Shown here piece after piece: positions 11,937 to 22,178 of a stretch of DNA of 64,000 nucleotides; the stretch's first letter is position 1; every line of letters begins with the position of its first letter. The stretch is from NCBI GenBank assembly GCA_050084515.1, contig CM114271.1, positions 61,628,001 through 61,692,000 on the forward strand. Direction: 5' to 3'. This DNA is from Blasia pusilla (Eukaryota > Marchantiophyta > Marchantiopsida > Blasiales). The position numbers were made by a program, and so were the translations under genes. Under the pieces are notes generated by a model. That model made no database searches and was not told the origin of the DNA. It saw only the letters and a program-made list of their open reading frames with translations.

Positions 11937-13638
11937 TTATGGTCTCAACACCATCCTTCGTTCCGGATGCATATTTTCTTGAAGATACTTCTTCAATAAT
12001 GACACATGGAAAGTCGGTTGAATCTTGAACTTGTTTGGCAGCTCCAATGTGTACACATCCTCAAACGGCTTTGCCTTGATCACATACGGTCCGGCGTACT
12101 GGATTGACAATTTTGCGGATAATTCCTTCGGAAGAGTGAGATTCTTTACTCTCAACCACACTTGTTCCCAAACTTGGAAACTCACTTCGCGCCGACTTTT
12201 GTTAGCATGCTTCATGTACCTTACTTGAGCCTTAGCAAGACTTTTCCTCGCTCGCTCTTGTCGTTCCTGCATTTCCACTAACAAACATTCCGCTGTTGCT
12301 TGACGAATGTGTGCCGATGTAGCGTCCCTCGAAAGAGCCAAGTCAAGAGGCCCTTCTGGTTCTCCTTGATACGCCACAAGAAACGGAGATTCTCCAGTTG
12401 CAGAATGCTTGGTCGAGTTGTAACAATACTTAGCCATACTTAGCCACTTGGCCCAATCTCTTTGGTCGGCACTCACGTAATTCCTTAAGTATTGGTTCAC
12501 GATCGAGTTTACTTTTTCCGTTTGCCCATCCGTTTGAGGATGGAAGGCCGTACTAAAGCTGAGTTTGGTCCGGAACCTCCTCAATAGATGTTTCCAAAAG
12601 GCACTGGTAAACTTTGGATCTCGATCGAACACAATGCTCCTAGGCAATCCGTAAGCTCGCCACCAACCATCCAGGAATATTTGAGTTGTGTAGGCCGTCG
12701 CAGACTCTCTCATCGGCACAAACCTCCCCAACTTGCTAAACCGATCAACTATCACAAGTATAGCATTGTATCCCTCAGATTCTAGAAGACTCGTTATGAA
12801 ATCCATTCTAATGCTTTGCAAGGGTCCCTCCGGGATCGGCAAAGGACGAAGTAAGCCTTGTTTCTTTGCATAAGAAACTCTGTTTGCCTGACAGGTCATG
12901 CAGGTTTTCACATATTGAGCAACATCTTCTTTCATGTTGGGCGAGAAGAACGTCTTGGCCAAAACAGCAAGAGTGGATTTCTCCCCTTTGTGTCTTGCCA
13001 AAGGTCCATCATGACATTCCACAAACACCTTGGTCCGTAGCTTGTCTTGGCCTACATAGATCCTGCTCTGCTTAAACCTTAGCAAGCCATATCTCAAACT
13101 TAGATTGGCCACCTTCTCGCCCGGCTTCAACTTCCCAAGGTACTCCCTCGCTTGCGCATCCTTCATGTATCCTTCATGAATCCTTCTTTCCAATTCTGTG
13201 TCATTAGGGAACATTGCTCTTAACACTTGTGTCGTCAATGGCATATGCTCATCCCTGCGACTTAACGCATCTAGAATGACATTATCTTTCCTCGGCTTGT
13301 AGATTAGCTCCACATTCGTCAACGCCAAGATATCATGCCATTGAAGCTGCTTCGGTGTTACGCAATCCTGGGTCTCAAAATACTTGAGCGATATGTTATC
13401 GATGAATACTCGAGTCTTGTGAAGTCCCAGATAGTGACGCCACTTCCTCATGCAATGAACCACCGCGAAAACATCTTTCTCATGAGTGGGCCATCTCATT
13501 TTGGTGTCACTAAGCTTTTTGCTCTCATATGCTACAAGTCTCCCTTTTAGCACCAACATTCTTGCAATCGCAAACTCACTAGCATCAGTTTGCACCTTGA
13601 ACGGTTGGTCAAACTCCGGCAGCTTCAGAACTGGTTCC
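11937..13638 (-). pseudogene. RNase H and integrase segment of pol
   Basis: The segment begins in RNase H (QTDASEFAIARMLVLKG, later VELIYKPRKDNVILDALSRR). It continues into a zinc-binding integrase N-terminus (H-x4-H spacing in HDGPLARHKGEK, then CMTCQANR). The catalytic core retains all three acidic residues: D in RMDFITSLLES, D in FDRDPKFTSAFW and E in HPQTDGQTEKVNS. The GPY-type C-terminal region (LSIQYAGPYVI) is also present. The 552-codon frame is open, but its nominal start is a GTG inside RNase H, so it is a downstream part of the polyprotein cut off by a stop near 13639. Confidence 0.9.
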
Positions 13639-14153
13639 TACAAGAGGATCTCTTTGACTCGATTGGATGCTTTATCCACTTCCTCGGTCCATGTTGTGTT
13701 GGCAAACTTCGCAGTCCAATCTGTGAGAGGTTTCACTATTCTCGGAAAGTTGTTCACGTATGTCCGGTAAAATTGGACAACTCCGATGAACCTCCTCATC
13801 CCCTTCATAGTGGAAGGCAATTCCCATTCGGCAATCGCGCTTACCTTCTCCATGTTTGGACTCACTCCATCTGCACTAACCACATGCTCCAAGAACTTGA
13901 TCTTCATCCAACGGAACTCACTCTTATCCGCATTCGCATACATCTTGTTCACCTTGAGTTTCTCAAACACCGTCTTCAAATGTCGAGCGTGCTCCTCTAG
14001 TGTTTTCGAATAGATGAGTATGTCAGCTATGTAGATGATCACAAACTCATGTGTCTCCTTATGAAAGATGGAGTTCATCAAAGTGGTGAATGTTGGAGGC
14101 GCATTACAAAGACCGAAAGGCATTATCACAAACTCGAACGAACCGTATCTCAT
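13638..14153 (-). pseudogene. Reverse transcriptase, palm and thumb
   Basis: This open stretch encodes RT from MPFGLCNAPPTFTTLMN through EHVVSADGVSPNMEKV to the connection with RNase H. The catalytic box reads FVIIYIADILIYS where Ty3 elements have YxDD, so the first aspartate is alanine (GCT). In-frame stops lie on both sides. The enzyme would be catalytically dead. Confidence 0.9.
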
Positions 14154-14234
14154 TCACACGCAGTCTTCGGCAATCCAAATCTAATAATATCCTAATTTTA
14201 GGTTAATCCGGCTGAAATACTTGGCACCTGACAA

Positions 14235-15066
14235 TCAATCAAAGAGGTCATCCATCCTCAAGAGAGGATAGTTGTTCCTTACCGTCACTTTATTCAGCGT
14301 CCGGTAATCAACACAGAGTCTCAACTTCCCATCCTTCTTCTTCACCAAGAGAACTAGCGCTCCATAAGGTGACTTGCTAGATCGGATGTAACCCCTCTCT
14401 AGGAGTTCACCCAACCGTTTCTTCAACTCAGCAAGTTCTTCTTGATTCAACCTATATGATGCCTTTGAAGGTGGTTCAGATCTAGGTATCACCTCTATCT
14501 TATGATCAACTGTCCTATGTGGTGATAACTCAGTCGGAAGCTCCTTAGTCAGCACATCTCCAAATTCTTTCACAACTCTCTTGAGTGTTTTAGGGATTCC
14601 CCTTGAAGCTGAGTTCTGATCTCTGCATCTCGTGCTTGCATCATCCTCTACTTGTCTCATCAAGCAAAGGAATCCTTCCTCTAACTCAGCCAAACTCGTC
14701 CTCATGATGGCGTTCACCAACTCTGTCTTTCTAGGAACCTCACGAACCAATCTGACGTCCATCCGTTTGCCATTAACTAAGATGGTTAACCTCAAATGTC
14801 TTTGCCTTAGTTCCACCTCATACGCATCCAAGAACATGTTCCCCAAGACTCCATCGATTTTTTCCATGTCACAAACTGTGAAATTCTCCTTCAACTAAAA
14901 TACTCCGCATCCCACAACTAGCCCTAAAACCATATTTGAGGTCTGGTGGGACTTGCCTCCCGCGAATCCTACCCTAATGGGTTCATCCACCTTAGTGGTT
15001 GGAAATCCCAACGTCTTCACAATTCTCGGGCTCAAGAATGAGTGCAAAGCACCTGTATCAATGAGC
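14235..15066 (-). pseudogene. Protease and N-terminal RT segment
   Basis: The protease active site is visible as LLIDTGALHSFLSPRIVKTL, encoded around 15000-15060. It is followed by FPTTKVDEPIRVGF. An in-frame TAG near 14900 comes just before [22 protein letters not shown] fingers follow: [39 protein letters not shown], then [21 protein letters not shown] stop follows at 14235, and two more stops lie before the palm segment. Confidence 0.9.
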
Positions 15067-15070
15067 AACA

Positions 15071-15826
15071 TCACATCGCGATTAGCGATGACCCTCCGTG
15101 AGCGCGACCACGGAGGGTCTCTTGCCCTCCGTGGTCGCGCTCACCCCCATTCCAAACCCTCTTGGATGTCCCTTTGTTTTTTGCTACCTGAGAAAAACTT
15201 TTCGGCTCAAAGGGTTTTTGGTTCTCGACTTCATCGTCCCCTATCCGCTCCGCTAGCCTCAGAAGATCCACGCACGTCTCTGGAATGTGAGGCATACGAA
15301 AGAGGGACTTTTCGGCCCTGAGTTTGAGTCCACTTAAGAAGATCACCTTCTTTGTAAACTCATCCGTGGAAAGTGAGCTCATGAGTGCACTGAACTCTCG
15401 CACATAAGCGCTAAGGGATCCGCTTTGGCGCAACCTCACAAACTCCATTCCATCGCGATACTCCTGATATTTTGGAGTGAATCGGTTCCCAATCAACTCC
15501 TTGAAATCTTCCCAACTCAACGTTCTTCCATGTCCCAGATATTCTTTACGGTGAGCCGTCCACCAGTGGAGAGCGTGATCCTTCAGAAATGTGACCACTA
15601 CAGTCACCTTGTCTTGGTCATCTGCCTTTTCCGCTTCGAAATAAAGTTCAAGTTCCGTTAGAAACTCGCTCACTTTCCGAGAATGCCCCATTCCTGTGAA
15701 TGGCGTTGGAAAATTTGTCTTACAAAGCTTCTTTCCGGAACTAGAGGCTCCATTTGACTTGAATTCTATTATCACCTTGCTTTGTTCGGCCATCTGGTCT
15801 GCCATCACCTTCATCAATCCCATCAT
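15071..15826 (-). pseudogene. gag, lacking the CCHC knuckle
   Basis: An ATG-initiated 251-codon frame. It has a retrotransposon gag core, recognisable from FPTPFTGMGHSRKVSEFLTE, HALHWWTAHRKEYLG, SWEDFKELIGNRFTPKYQ and RLRQSGSLSAYVREFSALM. The usual CX2CX4HX4C zinc knuckle is missing. Where it belongs there is a perfect 20-bp inverted repeat at 15098-15144. The protease follows in the -1 frame relative to gag. Its N-terminus may extend upstream through a broken frame. Confidence 0.85.
15098..15144. repeat. Perfect 20-bp hairpin within gag
   Basis: The left arm 15098-15117 (GTGAGCGCGACCACGGAGGG) and right arm 15125-15144 are exact reverse complements around a 7-base loop. The translation is low in complexity (GGERDHGGQ, then RGRAHGG) and unlike any gag domain. 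Confidence 0.95.
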
Positions 15827-16160
15827 TTGGATATAAAAGGCCAGTTTGTTTGAGTTTGGAGTCGAAGGCCCCGCGGATTTTTGTTTGGAACATCCTCATG
15901 TTTGGGACTCGGCACTCCGAGAGTTGCAATCTCCATCTTTGGCTCACGGTCCGTCATTGATTCGTCTCTCGGCTTTTTTGCTTTGACTCGCAGTTTCCTC
16001 GGTTCTTCGCCCTTGGTCGCTATTTGCGAGTCCTCGCTTTCTCATATCTCCTCCTCATCTCTTGCGTTCCTCCTCGAGCGTTGCGGTCTTCTAGCTACCT
16101 TGAGTTCTTCTCAAATGTCCAGATCTTCTACGACCCCAAGTTCACGCTCATTGAGGATTT

Positions 16161-16172
16161 GCTCTGATACCA
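16161..16172 (-). other. Primer-binding site, tRNA-iMet
   Basis: In element orientation TGGTATCAGAGC starts two bases after the 5' LTR. This is the standard complement of the 3' end of plant initiator tRNA-Met. Confidence 0.9.
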
Positions 16173-16174
16173 CG

Positions 16175-17203
16175 TGTCGTGCACCTACTCTCCTTGAACG
16201 TTAATCTTGTTGTTGCATAAGCGTGCGTTCAGTACGTCACGCTCTCAACGTTGATCTGCATCCAAACACACACTCTAGTTAGTCGGGTCTTACATCAATC
16301 AGCGGGCTAACTTTCCGAGTTCTCGTCTCAGTCTCTCATCAAGCTCAACCTTCCTAGTTTTGCAGTTTACAACACTTGCAAGTCTCGAAAGACATGGGAC
16401 AGACTTTCTAGTCGGTTCAAGAACCTAAAACGGCATTTTGCGCCTGGCCGTTCCAACTGTCCGATGGACATCCAATGAGTCCCTAAACGAGACTCGCACA
16501 AAGTGAATTTGGGGTTGGAATCCAATTGTGGCGAACAAAGTCCAATCCCTTGGATCAGGTTTGGGTTTCGAGTTCCAACGCCAAACTCACTTTCCATCCC
16601 TTGCCTCTGAGACACCGTTTGGTGCTCAAAGTGGGGATTCGTGTTCCAAGACATTTTGGAGAGACTCCTCCCTTACTTGTAATTCTGGGGATCTCCGGGG
16701 TTCCCTACATTTAGGGAAAGACACCCGGGCCTCTCCAATTGGCCCTCAACCGGATTGCTCTCACAATCATTTTCGACCAATATCTTAGTCTATACTTATG
16801 CGTTTGCTAAGATCTTTGGTGCATTGGAAGGGTCTCAAGATAAGCTTTCCAACGCATCCTTACTTGTTCTAAATACATCTTGGGGATAAACATTATGGTC
16901 CAAAACACAGTCAAATTCCCCAAACACTAGTCATGTTCCAAAACTGGTTCTCACCTCTTTGGCCATCAACCTTCCAAGACTCAACTCCTCTCAAGTCTTG
17001 GCTCGCGTTTGGTCTAGGTTTACTGGTCGCGACCACTAACGCATGAAACACACAACTCTGTTCCGCGTTTCGTCTCTTGGACTTTTCCAAGAGACCTTTC
17101 CAAACGCCTCTCCAAAGCACGAACATCGCAGCGTGAGTCCACTTGAGTTCTGATGCTCCGCTTGGCGCCTATTTGGTCTTGTTTGGTTATGAGGGTCGCG
17201 AAA
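16175..17203 (-). repeat. 5' LTR of Ty3 element
   Basis: It aligns with 10009-11042. The plus-strand start is TGTCGTGCACC. The outer end reads GGGTCGCGAAA instead of GGGTTGCAACA, so the terminal CA has mutated. AATAT (17204-17208) follows directly. Confidence 0.9.
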
Positions 17204-17208
17204 AATAT
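17204..17208. repeat. Target-site duplication AATAT, right copy
   Basis: Matches 10004-10008. Confidence 0.85.
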
Positions 17209-19224
17209 AGTGAAAAACTTATTTGGAGGGTGTAAATCCAAAATTTTAGGGATTATTGGAGTGAGAGTTCAAATTTAGGTGAATTTTAGTGAGTTGACCA
17301 TTTTTCTAAGGAGGTAGTGGAGTTGAAAAAACATAGACTTTTGAGTAAAAATTAAAATAAAACCCAAGTGCATCCATGTACAATCATGTATGGCCATGTC
17401 TGACATCTACCATTGGGCATATTTTGATCCATAATATCATGAGCATAGACATCACTACACAACCTACATCATTGTCAACGACCACACACACAAACACACG
17501 GGATCCCATGCTAACTCATAGAATCCAAAAATTGAGACGGTCAAGTACCAAAATATCTCCAATGAGCTCCAAAGCTCTCTCTCCTTGAATATACCCCCTT
17601 CCCTCTCCCTAGCTCTCTCCACAGTAACCTATGCTCGTACGTCATCTCCTTGGCTCTTGACCGCAAATTATCTCCTTGGCTTTTGACTTGCTGTAAGGGG
17701 TCAAGGGCCACTTCCCAAAGTGGAAAGTCAACTCTACTCAAAATGGTAATTTGCTTGAAATAGTAAGTTTCTCTATATGGCTCCAAAAAATCAGCTGAAA
17801 CGAAGGGGAAACTTGCTCTCTTAGGATATTCGTGGCCTCAGCAGGTCATCCTTGACTTCCTGAGGCTGTCCTCCACTATCCTCAAAGGCGCTCTACTGCA
17901 GACTCGTCAATCTATCATAAAAGACGTGACAATAATCGTCTATGTTTGTAGATCCGATGACTAAGTATGATATCTTGTGTATAGGTATATATCTATGGTG
18001 ATAACTATATATGTTATGTACCAATATGTATGCGCACAAAAAGGGAACTTGAAACTAATTCATCAACACTATTTGGCCATCTACTACCTTATGGGTCAAT
18101 TAGTAAAAATATTTGAGTTGATATCTTAGTATTTTCATAGTCCATAGGAAGCCTATAGGCCTATGGGAATCCATGCCGTAGGTAAGGGATGCTACTTTGT
18201 TGGGATTGAAAACCATCCCCATTTTCCACAATGAGCACAAAACACATAAACTCTTTCTTGAAAAGATATTTAACTAGCTCAACTACACCACTTGGCCAAC
18301 CTCAATTTTAGTAAGTGGAGAGCATTCATACATGAGATAGTACTTTTGAACAAGGTTTTCCATAAACCGAACATTCAATACTTTTTTCAAAAAATTCTTG
18401 AATATTCTATATTGAACTTTCCAAGAGGCACCTTGGCACATGTCATTGATTTGACACGTATTTGTTTGCCTATGTGGCACAATAAAAAAATTGAATATTC
18501 CAAAAAAATCAAAAATTCTATACTAAAAATTTTGTCTTGAATATTATGTTTAACTTTTCTTCCAAAGAAGTTGACAAAGTTTGGGTTTTAAGGGCAAACA
18601 AGTATCACATGTACACTACTCATGCTATACATGGGATATTATAGTTCCATGTTATTTTATATTCTTTTGCAGTATATTGTCTCACAATCCAAGATAAAAT
18701 AAAATAAATGTTAGTACTTTTGTGGTTTCCCGAATAGCACATGTCAAGCCTCAAAAGAGTTGGAAAATCCCAAAAAAATCCTATAATAATAAACTTTAAA
18801 AAAATCTGAAATAGGATGTCAAAGGTAAAAAAAAAGTTAAACAAACCAAAAAGTCCTTCAATCTAATAATAGATCTTTATCTATGTAAGAATGAATGAAT
18901 GGTACAAGAAAAAAATGGGAACACTTGAAGATTCATTCCTTTTTCTCTTAACAGTTCTCTTTGCTTTTAGATTCCAAAGAAAAACTCATTAGAGTGAATT
19001 TTACAAATGTAAATGGATTTTATTAATTTGAAGACTGGAGAACCTAGAAAATATAATGATTTTCGTGGCTATGATAAATGATTTATCATATGGACTTATT
19101 TTCAACTTTGGTGTTTCATGCCCAGCATGCGTTTCTTTTCTACAAGTGCCCTAAATGATAAATGCCCAAATAAACATGGGCATGGACAAACCAAAAAAAG
19201 TATCTTCTAAGAATAATGTGAATA
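17209..19224. other. AT-rich intergenic DNA
   Basis: No supported gene. A block near 17.54-17.68 kb resembles the old repeat near 3.25 kb. The remainder is low-complexity AT-rich sequence. Confidence 0.4.
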
Positions 19225-19367
19225 CTAGCAAAGCACGCATTAAATTAGGATTAATTCAAGAATTTTTATGTTGGGATATTTGAAATAGATTATATTTACC
19301 CTTGTCATATGTCATACAATCATCTGTCAAAAATAGTATGAAATCCTCTTATTATTTATAATACAGA
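19225..19367 (-). mobile_element. Short non-autonomous Helitron (143 bp)
   Basis: On the minus strand it starts TCTGTATTATAAATAATAAG and ends GCGTGCTTTGCTAG. It sits between A and T. The 3' hairpin is eroded compared with the copies at 5.3 kb and 62.0 kb. Confidence 0.5.
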
Positions 19368-19821
19368 TGTGAAAAGGAGGCAAGATGAGTTTGTCATCCC
19401 TGCTAAACGCAAGTGGAGTACCATGACAAGCATCTCAGAAGCCAAAGAGGGAGACACCACCATCTATACTACCATTACATACCAGCGTCTCAATTCCACA
19501 CTCCCCATGGATTAATGCGTGTCACTTTGGTCTTATTCACCTCTAACATGTGTTCCTTCCTCCAAATTTAAATTGGTATGCGTCCCAGGTTTTTGGGTTT
19601 TCAGAAGTTGGTTTGATGGTGAGGGAAATTAGTGTGATCACATGTCATTAAATTTGGCTCACCTCTCCATGAAATCCTATGACGGACCAAGTTGAAGGGG
19701 ATAACTTGCAATTTGCAACCTCTACAAGTCGAATCCAATTAGACCAAAACTCGTGGCAACAAGAGATAAAGAACTACATAATAAGGCCTAGTAGTAGGGG
19801 CTATAAAAATCATCATACTTG

Positions 19822-19997
19822 TTAGCAAGTGCACGAGTGATATTTAAATTTTTTTATTGTTTCTCTTTATTTCACTCCCTCTCTCAAATTGACATGTGTT
19901 GACACCATAAGAACCCTTAGAGGAGAGATATCAACACTTTGAGATAAGAACCCTTTGAGGAGGGTTTCTTCAAATCTTGTCCTCTTTTAATTAAAGA
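19822..19997 (-). mobile_element. Short non-autonomous Helitron (176 bp)
   Basis: On the minus strand it begins TCTTTAATTAAAAGAGGACA after an A, and ends near CTCGTGCACTTGCTAA (a CTRR-type end). Much of its length matches the element at 36639-36811, including GACATGTGT-GACACCAT and GAGGAGGGTTTC-TCAAA in plus-strand reading. The base after the 3' end is not T, so the boundary is less certain. Confidence 0.5.
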
Positions 19998-20420
19998 TGC
20001 ATTAAACACATACCTTCCCTTGTGTGTTATATCTTTAGCACTTAGTTCATTTTTTTATTATGTGGAACATGGAATCCATTTGCCTCGCATATTCGGAGAG
20101 TAATAGAGTTCGGAAACTTCTCATAAAAAATGTATAAAACAAAAGTAGAAAAATGAATACTAAATTCAAAAACCTAACCGATGGTTCTCCAAAACCGTGC
20201 ATGAGCATCTGAATGTTATAATAAAGAAATATACGAGGTTAGAGGCATACCCATAGGGATGTGTGTGTGGTCTCAAATCCGTCCCCTTTAGGAATAGGGT
20301 CCGTCCTCCCTAGCTAAGTACGTACCCTACATGTAAGGACAGGCTCTAGCTATACTATTGTGGGAGGATCACCTCCCAACCCAACCAACCAAACATGCCC
20401 TCCTTCGGACACGTGTTTCT

Positions 20421-20660
20421 GCAAAGTTGGAAAATTAGCGTTGAATACGAGATTATTTAATTTCGGTATTATAAGCGGATATAGTAATTATGAAATAAAC
20501 ACCTGGATTTAAAAAATTCGTGGCCCAGAGACGCTTCGGGTGTCTCCTGGAAAGAAAGTATCGTGGGGCACGAATTTTTTAATCCACGTATTTATTTGAT
20601 AATTATACCGAAAAAAATACTAAATTAAATTTCGTATACGACAGTATTTCCAAACTCATT
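20421..20660. mobile_element. Foldback element (long inverted repeat)
   Basis: Two arms of about 85-105 bp are imperfect reverse complements around a loop near 20528-20566. Examples are GTTGGAAAA...TACGA on the left against TCGTA...TTTCCAAAC on the right, and GGATTTAAAAAATTCGTG against CACGAATTTTTTAATCC. There is no ORF. It would fold into one long hairpin and looks like a MITE. Outer ends and target duplication were not resolved. Confidence 0.65.
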
Positions 20661-20738
20661 CTCGAGCGGCGGCGGTTGGTCGCGACTTCGCATTGGTTCC
20701 CTGAGATTCTGAGAGAACCCTCACTCCCTGCGCTTCCC

Positions 20739-20777
20739 CGGAAAGTGGTGGACCCGTGGAGGGTCCACCACTTTCCG
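20739..20777. repeat. Perfect 17-bp hairpin
   Basis: CGGAAAGTGGTGGACCC at 20739-20755 and its exact reverse complement at 20761-20777 flank a GTGGA loop. It lies 3' of the foldback element. Confidence 0.95.
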
Positions 20778-20784
20778 TCGGGGA

Positions 20785-20890
20785 TTCGCCGATCTCCTAA
20801 TGTAGTGGTCCAAGGCTAACCCCCAAGCCTCCCGTAAGGACGGGTTAACCTAACCGGTGCTTAAAATCCGACCTTAAATCTCTCCAATTG
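20785..20890 (+). repeat. Hairpin-bearing repeat, copy A
   Basis: Contains CCTAATGTAGTGGTCC, a small hairpin (CCCGT-AAGG-ACGGG), GTTAACCTAACCGGTGCTTA and AAATCCGACCTTAAA. The same order of motifs recurs at about 21205 and 21545. Confidence 0.7.
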
Positions 20891-21204
20891 CCTTCTAAAA
20901 AAATGAACCTCTAAACATATGCATATTGAAAATCCATCCAAAAAATAAAAGAGGGAACTCAAAGAGTCCAATATCCAAAGGCCACAACAATTCCCAAAGA
21001 ATTATGTTTACTACGAAGGGAATACAGTCTACTCTTGAACAACCTCCAAAGGGACTAGTTAGGACCAGCCAGGAACCATGGGATGTACTACCCCCTATTT
21101 CCTTACCAGTTTTAGAATATATATATATATAGAGTGAAGTTTAGTGACATGTGGCAGGTAGAGGAGTATAATTTATTTATTCTATTTTATTTTAGAATAA
21201 AATA

Positions 21205-21303
21205 TATAGATTCTCAGGTGTCCTAATTTCGTGCTAACCCATCTTCCGATGACGATGGGTTAGAACCTAACCAGTGCTTAAAGTCCGACTTTAAACCTTC
21301 TTT
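21205..21303 (+). repeat. Hairpin-bearing repeat, copy B
   Basis: Here the hairpin is perfect over 10 bp: CTAACCCATC (21234-21243), a ten-base loop, then GATGGGTTAG (21254-21263). It is followed by AACCTAACCAGTGCTTAAAG and TCCGACTTTAAACC. Confidence 0.75.
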
Positions 21304-21467
21304 GATGCTCTACTGTTGAGCAGTGAGCACCCTCCAAGGTTCGCATTGGTGCGCAGAATCGCCCTCGGATCGCTGCCAGAGCTCCTGAAACGCAGCTGCG
21401 CCAGTGGAAGCCAAGAGCTCGCTATCGACGGTGAGGCCGCGGGCGCGGAGGTGAGTGAGTATCGCGT

Positions 21468-21491
21468 AGAGAGAGAGAGAGAGAGAGAGAT
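21468..21491. repeat. GA microsatellite
   Basis: About twelve GA units in the region upstream of the pyrophosphatase gene. GA/CT runs are common in plant promoters and 5' leaders. Confidence 0.7.
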
Positions 21492-21544
21492 TGGCGGAAG
21501 GAGTCAGTGTTTTTGTTTGTTGGTCGGATCTCAGATTTCTGCAG

Positions 21545-21645
21545 CGGATTCTCCGATCTCTTAATTTCGTGGTCCATAGCCACCCTCCGATGAGGATGGG
21601 TTAACTTAACCACTGCTTAAAATCCGACCTTAAACCTCCTATGGC
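21545..21645 (+). repeat. Hairpin-bearing repeat, copy C
   Basis: It shares the order TCTTAATTTCGTGGTCC, ACCCTCCGATGAGGATGGGT, TTAACCACTGCTTAAAATCC, GACCTTAAACC. The stem persists as ACCC-TCC against GGA-T-GGGT with one bulged base. Confidence 0.7.
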
Positions 21646-22178
21646 CTCCTTAGAAGGGAAAAAGTTATGGGCTACCACCGCCGAGCACCATCCGAAGCTT
21701 TCCGCATGTCAGGAGTTCGAATTCCTGCAACGGCAACCTTTCAGGAGTCAAATCTGTGCGATTTTACATACAGTCCACAAAACTTGAGGATAGCCACAAG
21801 CTCGCTCACCCACTGCTCACACTCAGCAGCAGGGAAAGGATAGCCACAACCTCACCCCCCCTCCCTGTCCAGAACGGGAAGGGCAGCAGTGGAGGGCTTG
21901 AGGGCGAACATGGGGGGCCCCTACGGCTTAGGGAAGGAAGGGGAAACGATAGGGCAAGGAGGCCCAAGAATAGTAGGCACTTCGTAGCGCAGGAGCGGAG
22001 GAACGAGAAGATTCGCAGGAGAGGAATAATCGGAGGTGGGAATTCGGTAGGAGAGGGGAGAGGTTGTGGTGTAGGAAGAGTAGAAATTTCAGACTCTGCT
22101 TCTGTGTGCAGGAGGAGTACGAGGAGGACGAGGAGGTGCAGCCGAAAGAAGGTAGAGGTGAAGACGAGAATTGTTCCA

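Larger units (their letters stand above)
10009..17203 (-). mobile_element. Full-length defective Ty3/gypsy chromovirus
   Basis: A 7.2-kb LTR retrotransposon on the minus strand. It has two LTRs of about 1.03 kb, a 5-bp target duplication, a primer-binding site complementary to initiator tRNA-Met and a polypurine tract. The gene order is gag, protease, reverse transcriptase, RNase H, integrase, chromodomain, which is that of a plant chromovirus. Coding is broken by several stops and frame changes, and the RT catalytic motif is altered. It is therefore inactive unless helped in trans. The LTRs have clearly diverged by substitutions and small indels, so the insertion is not recent. Confidence 0.95.
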
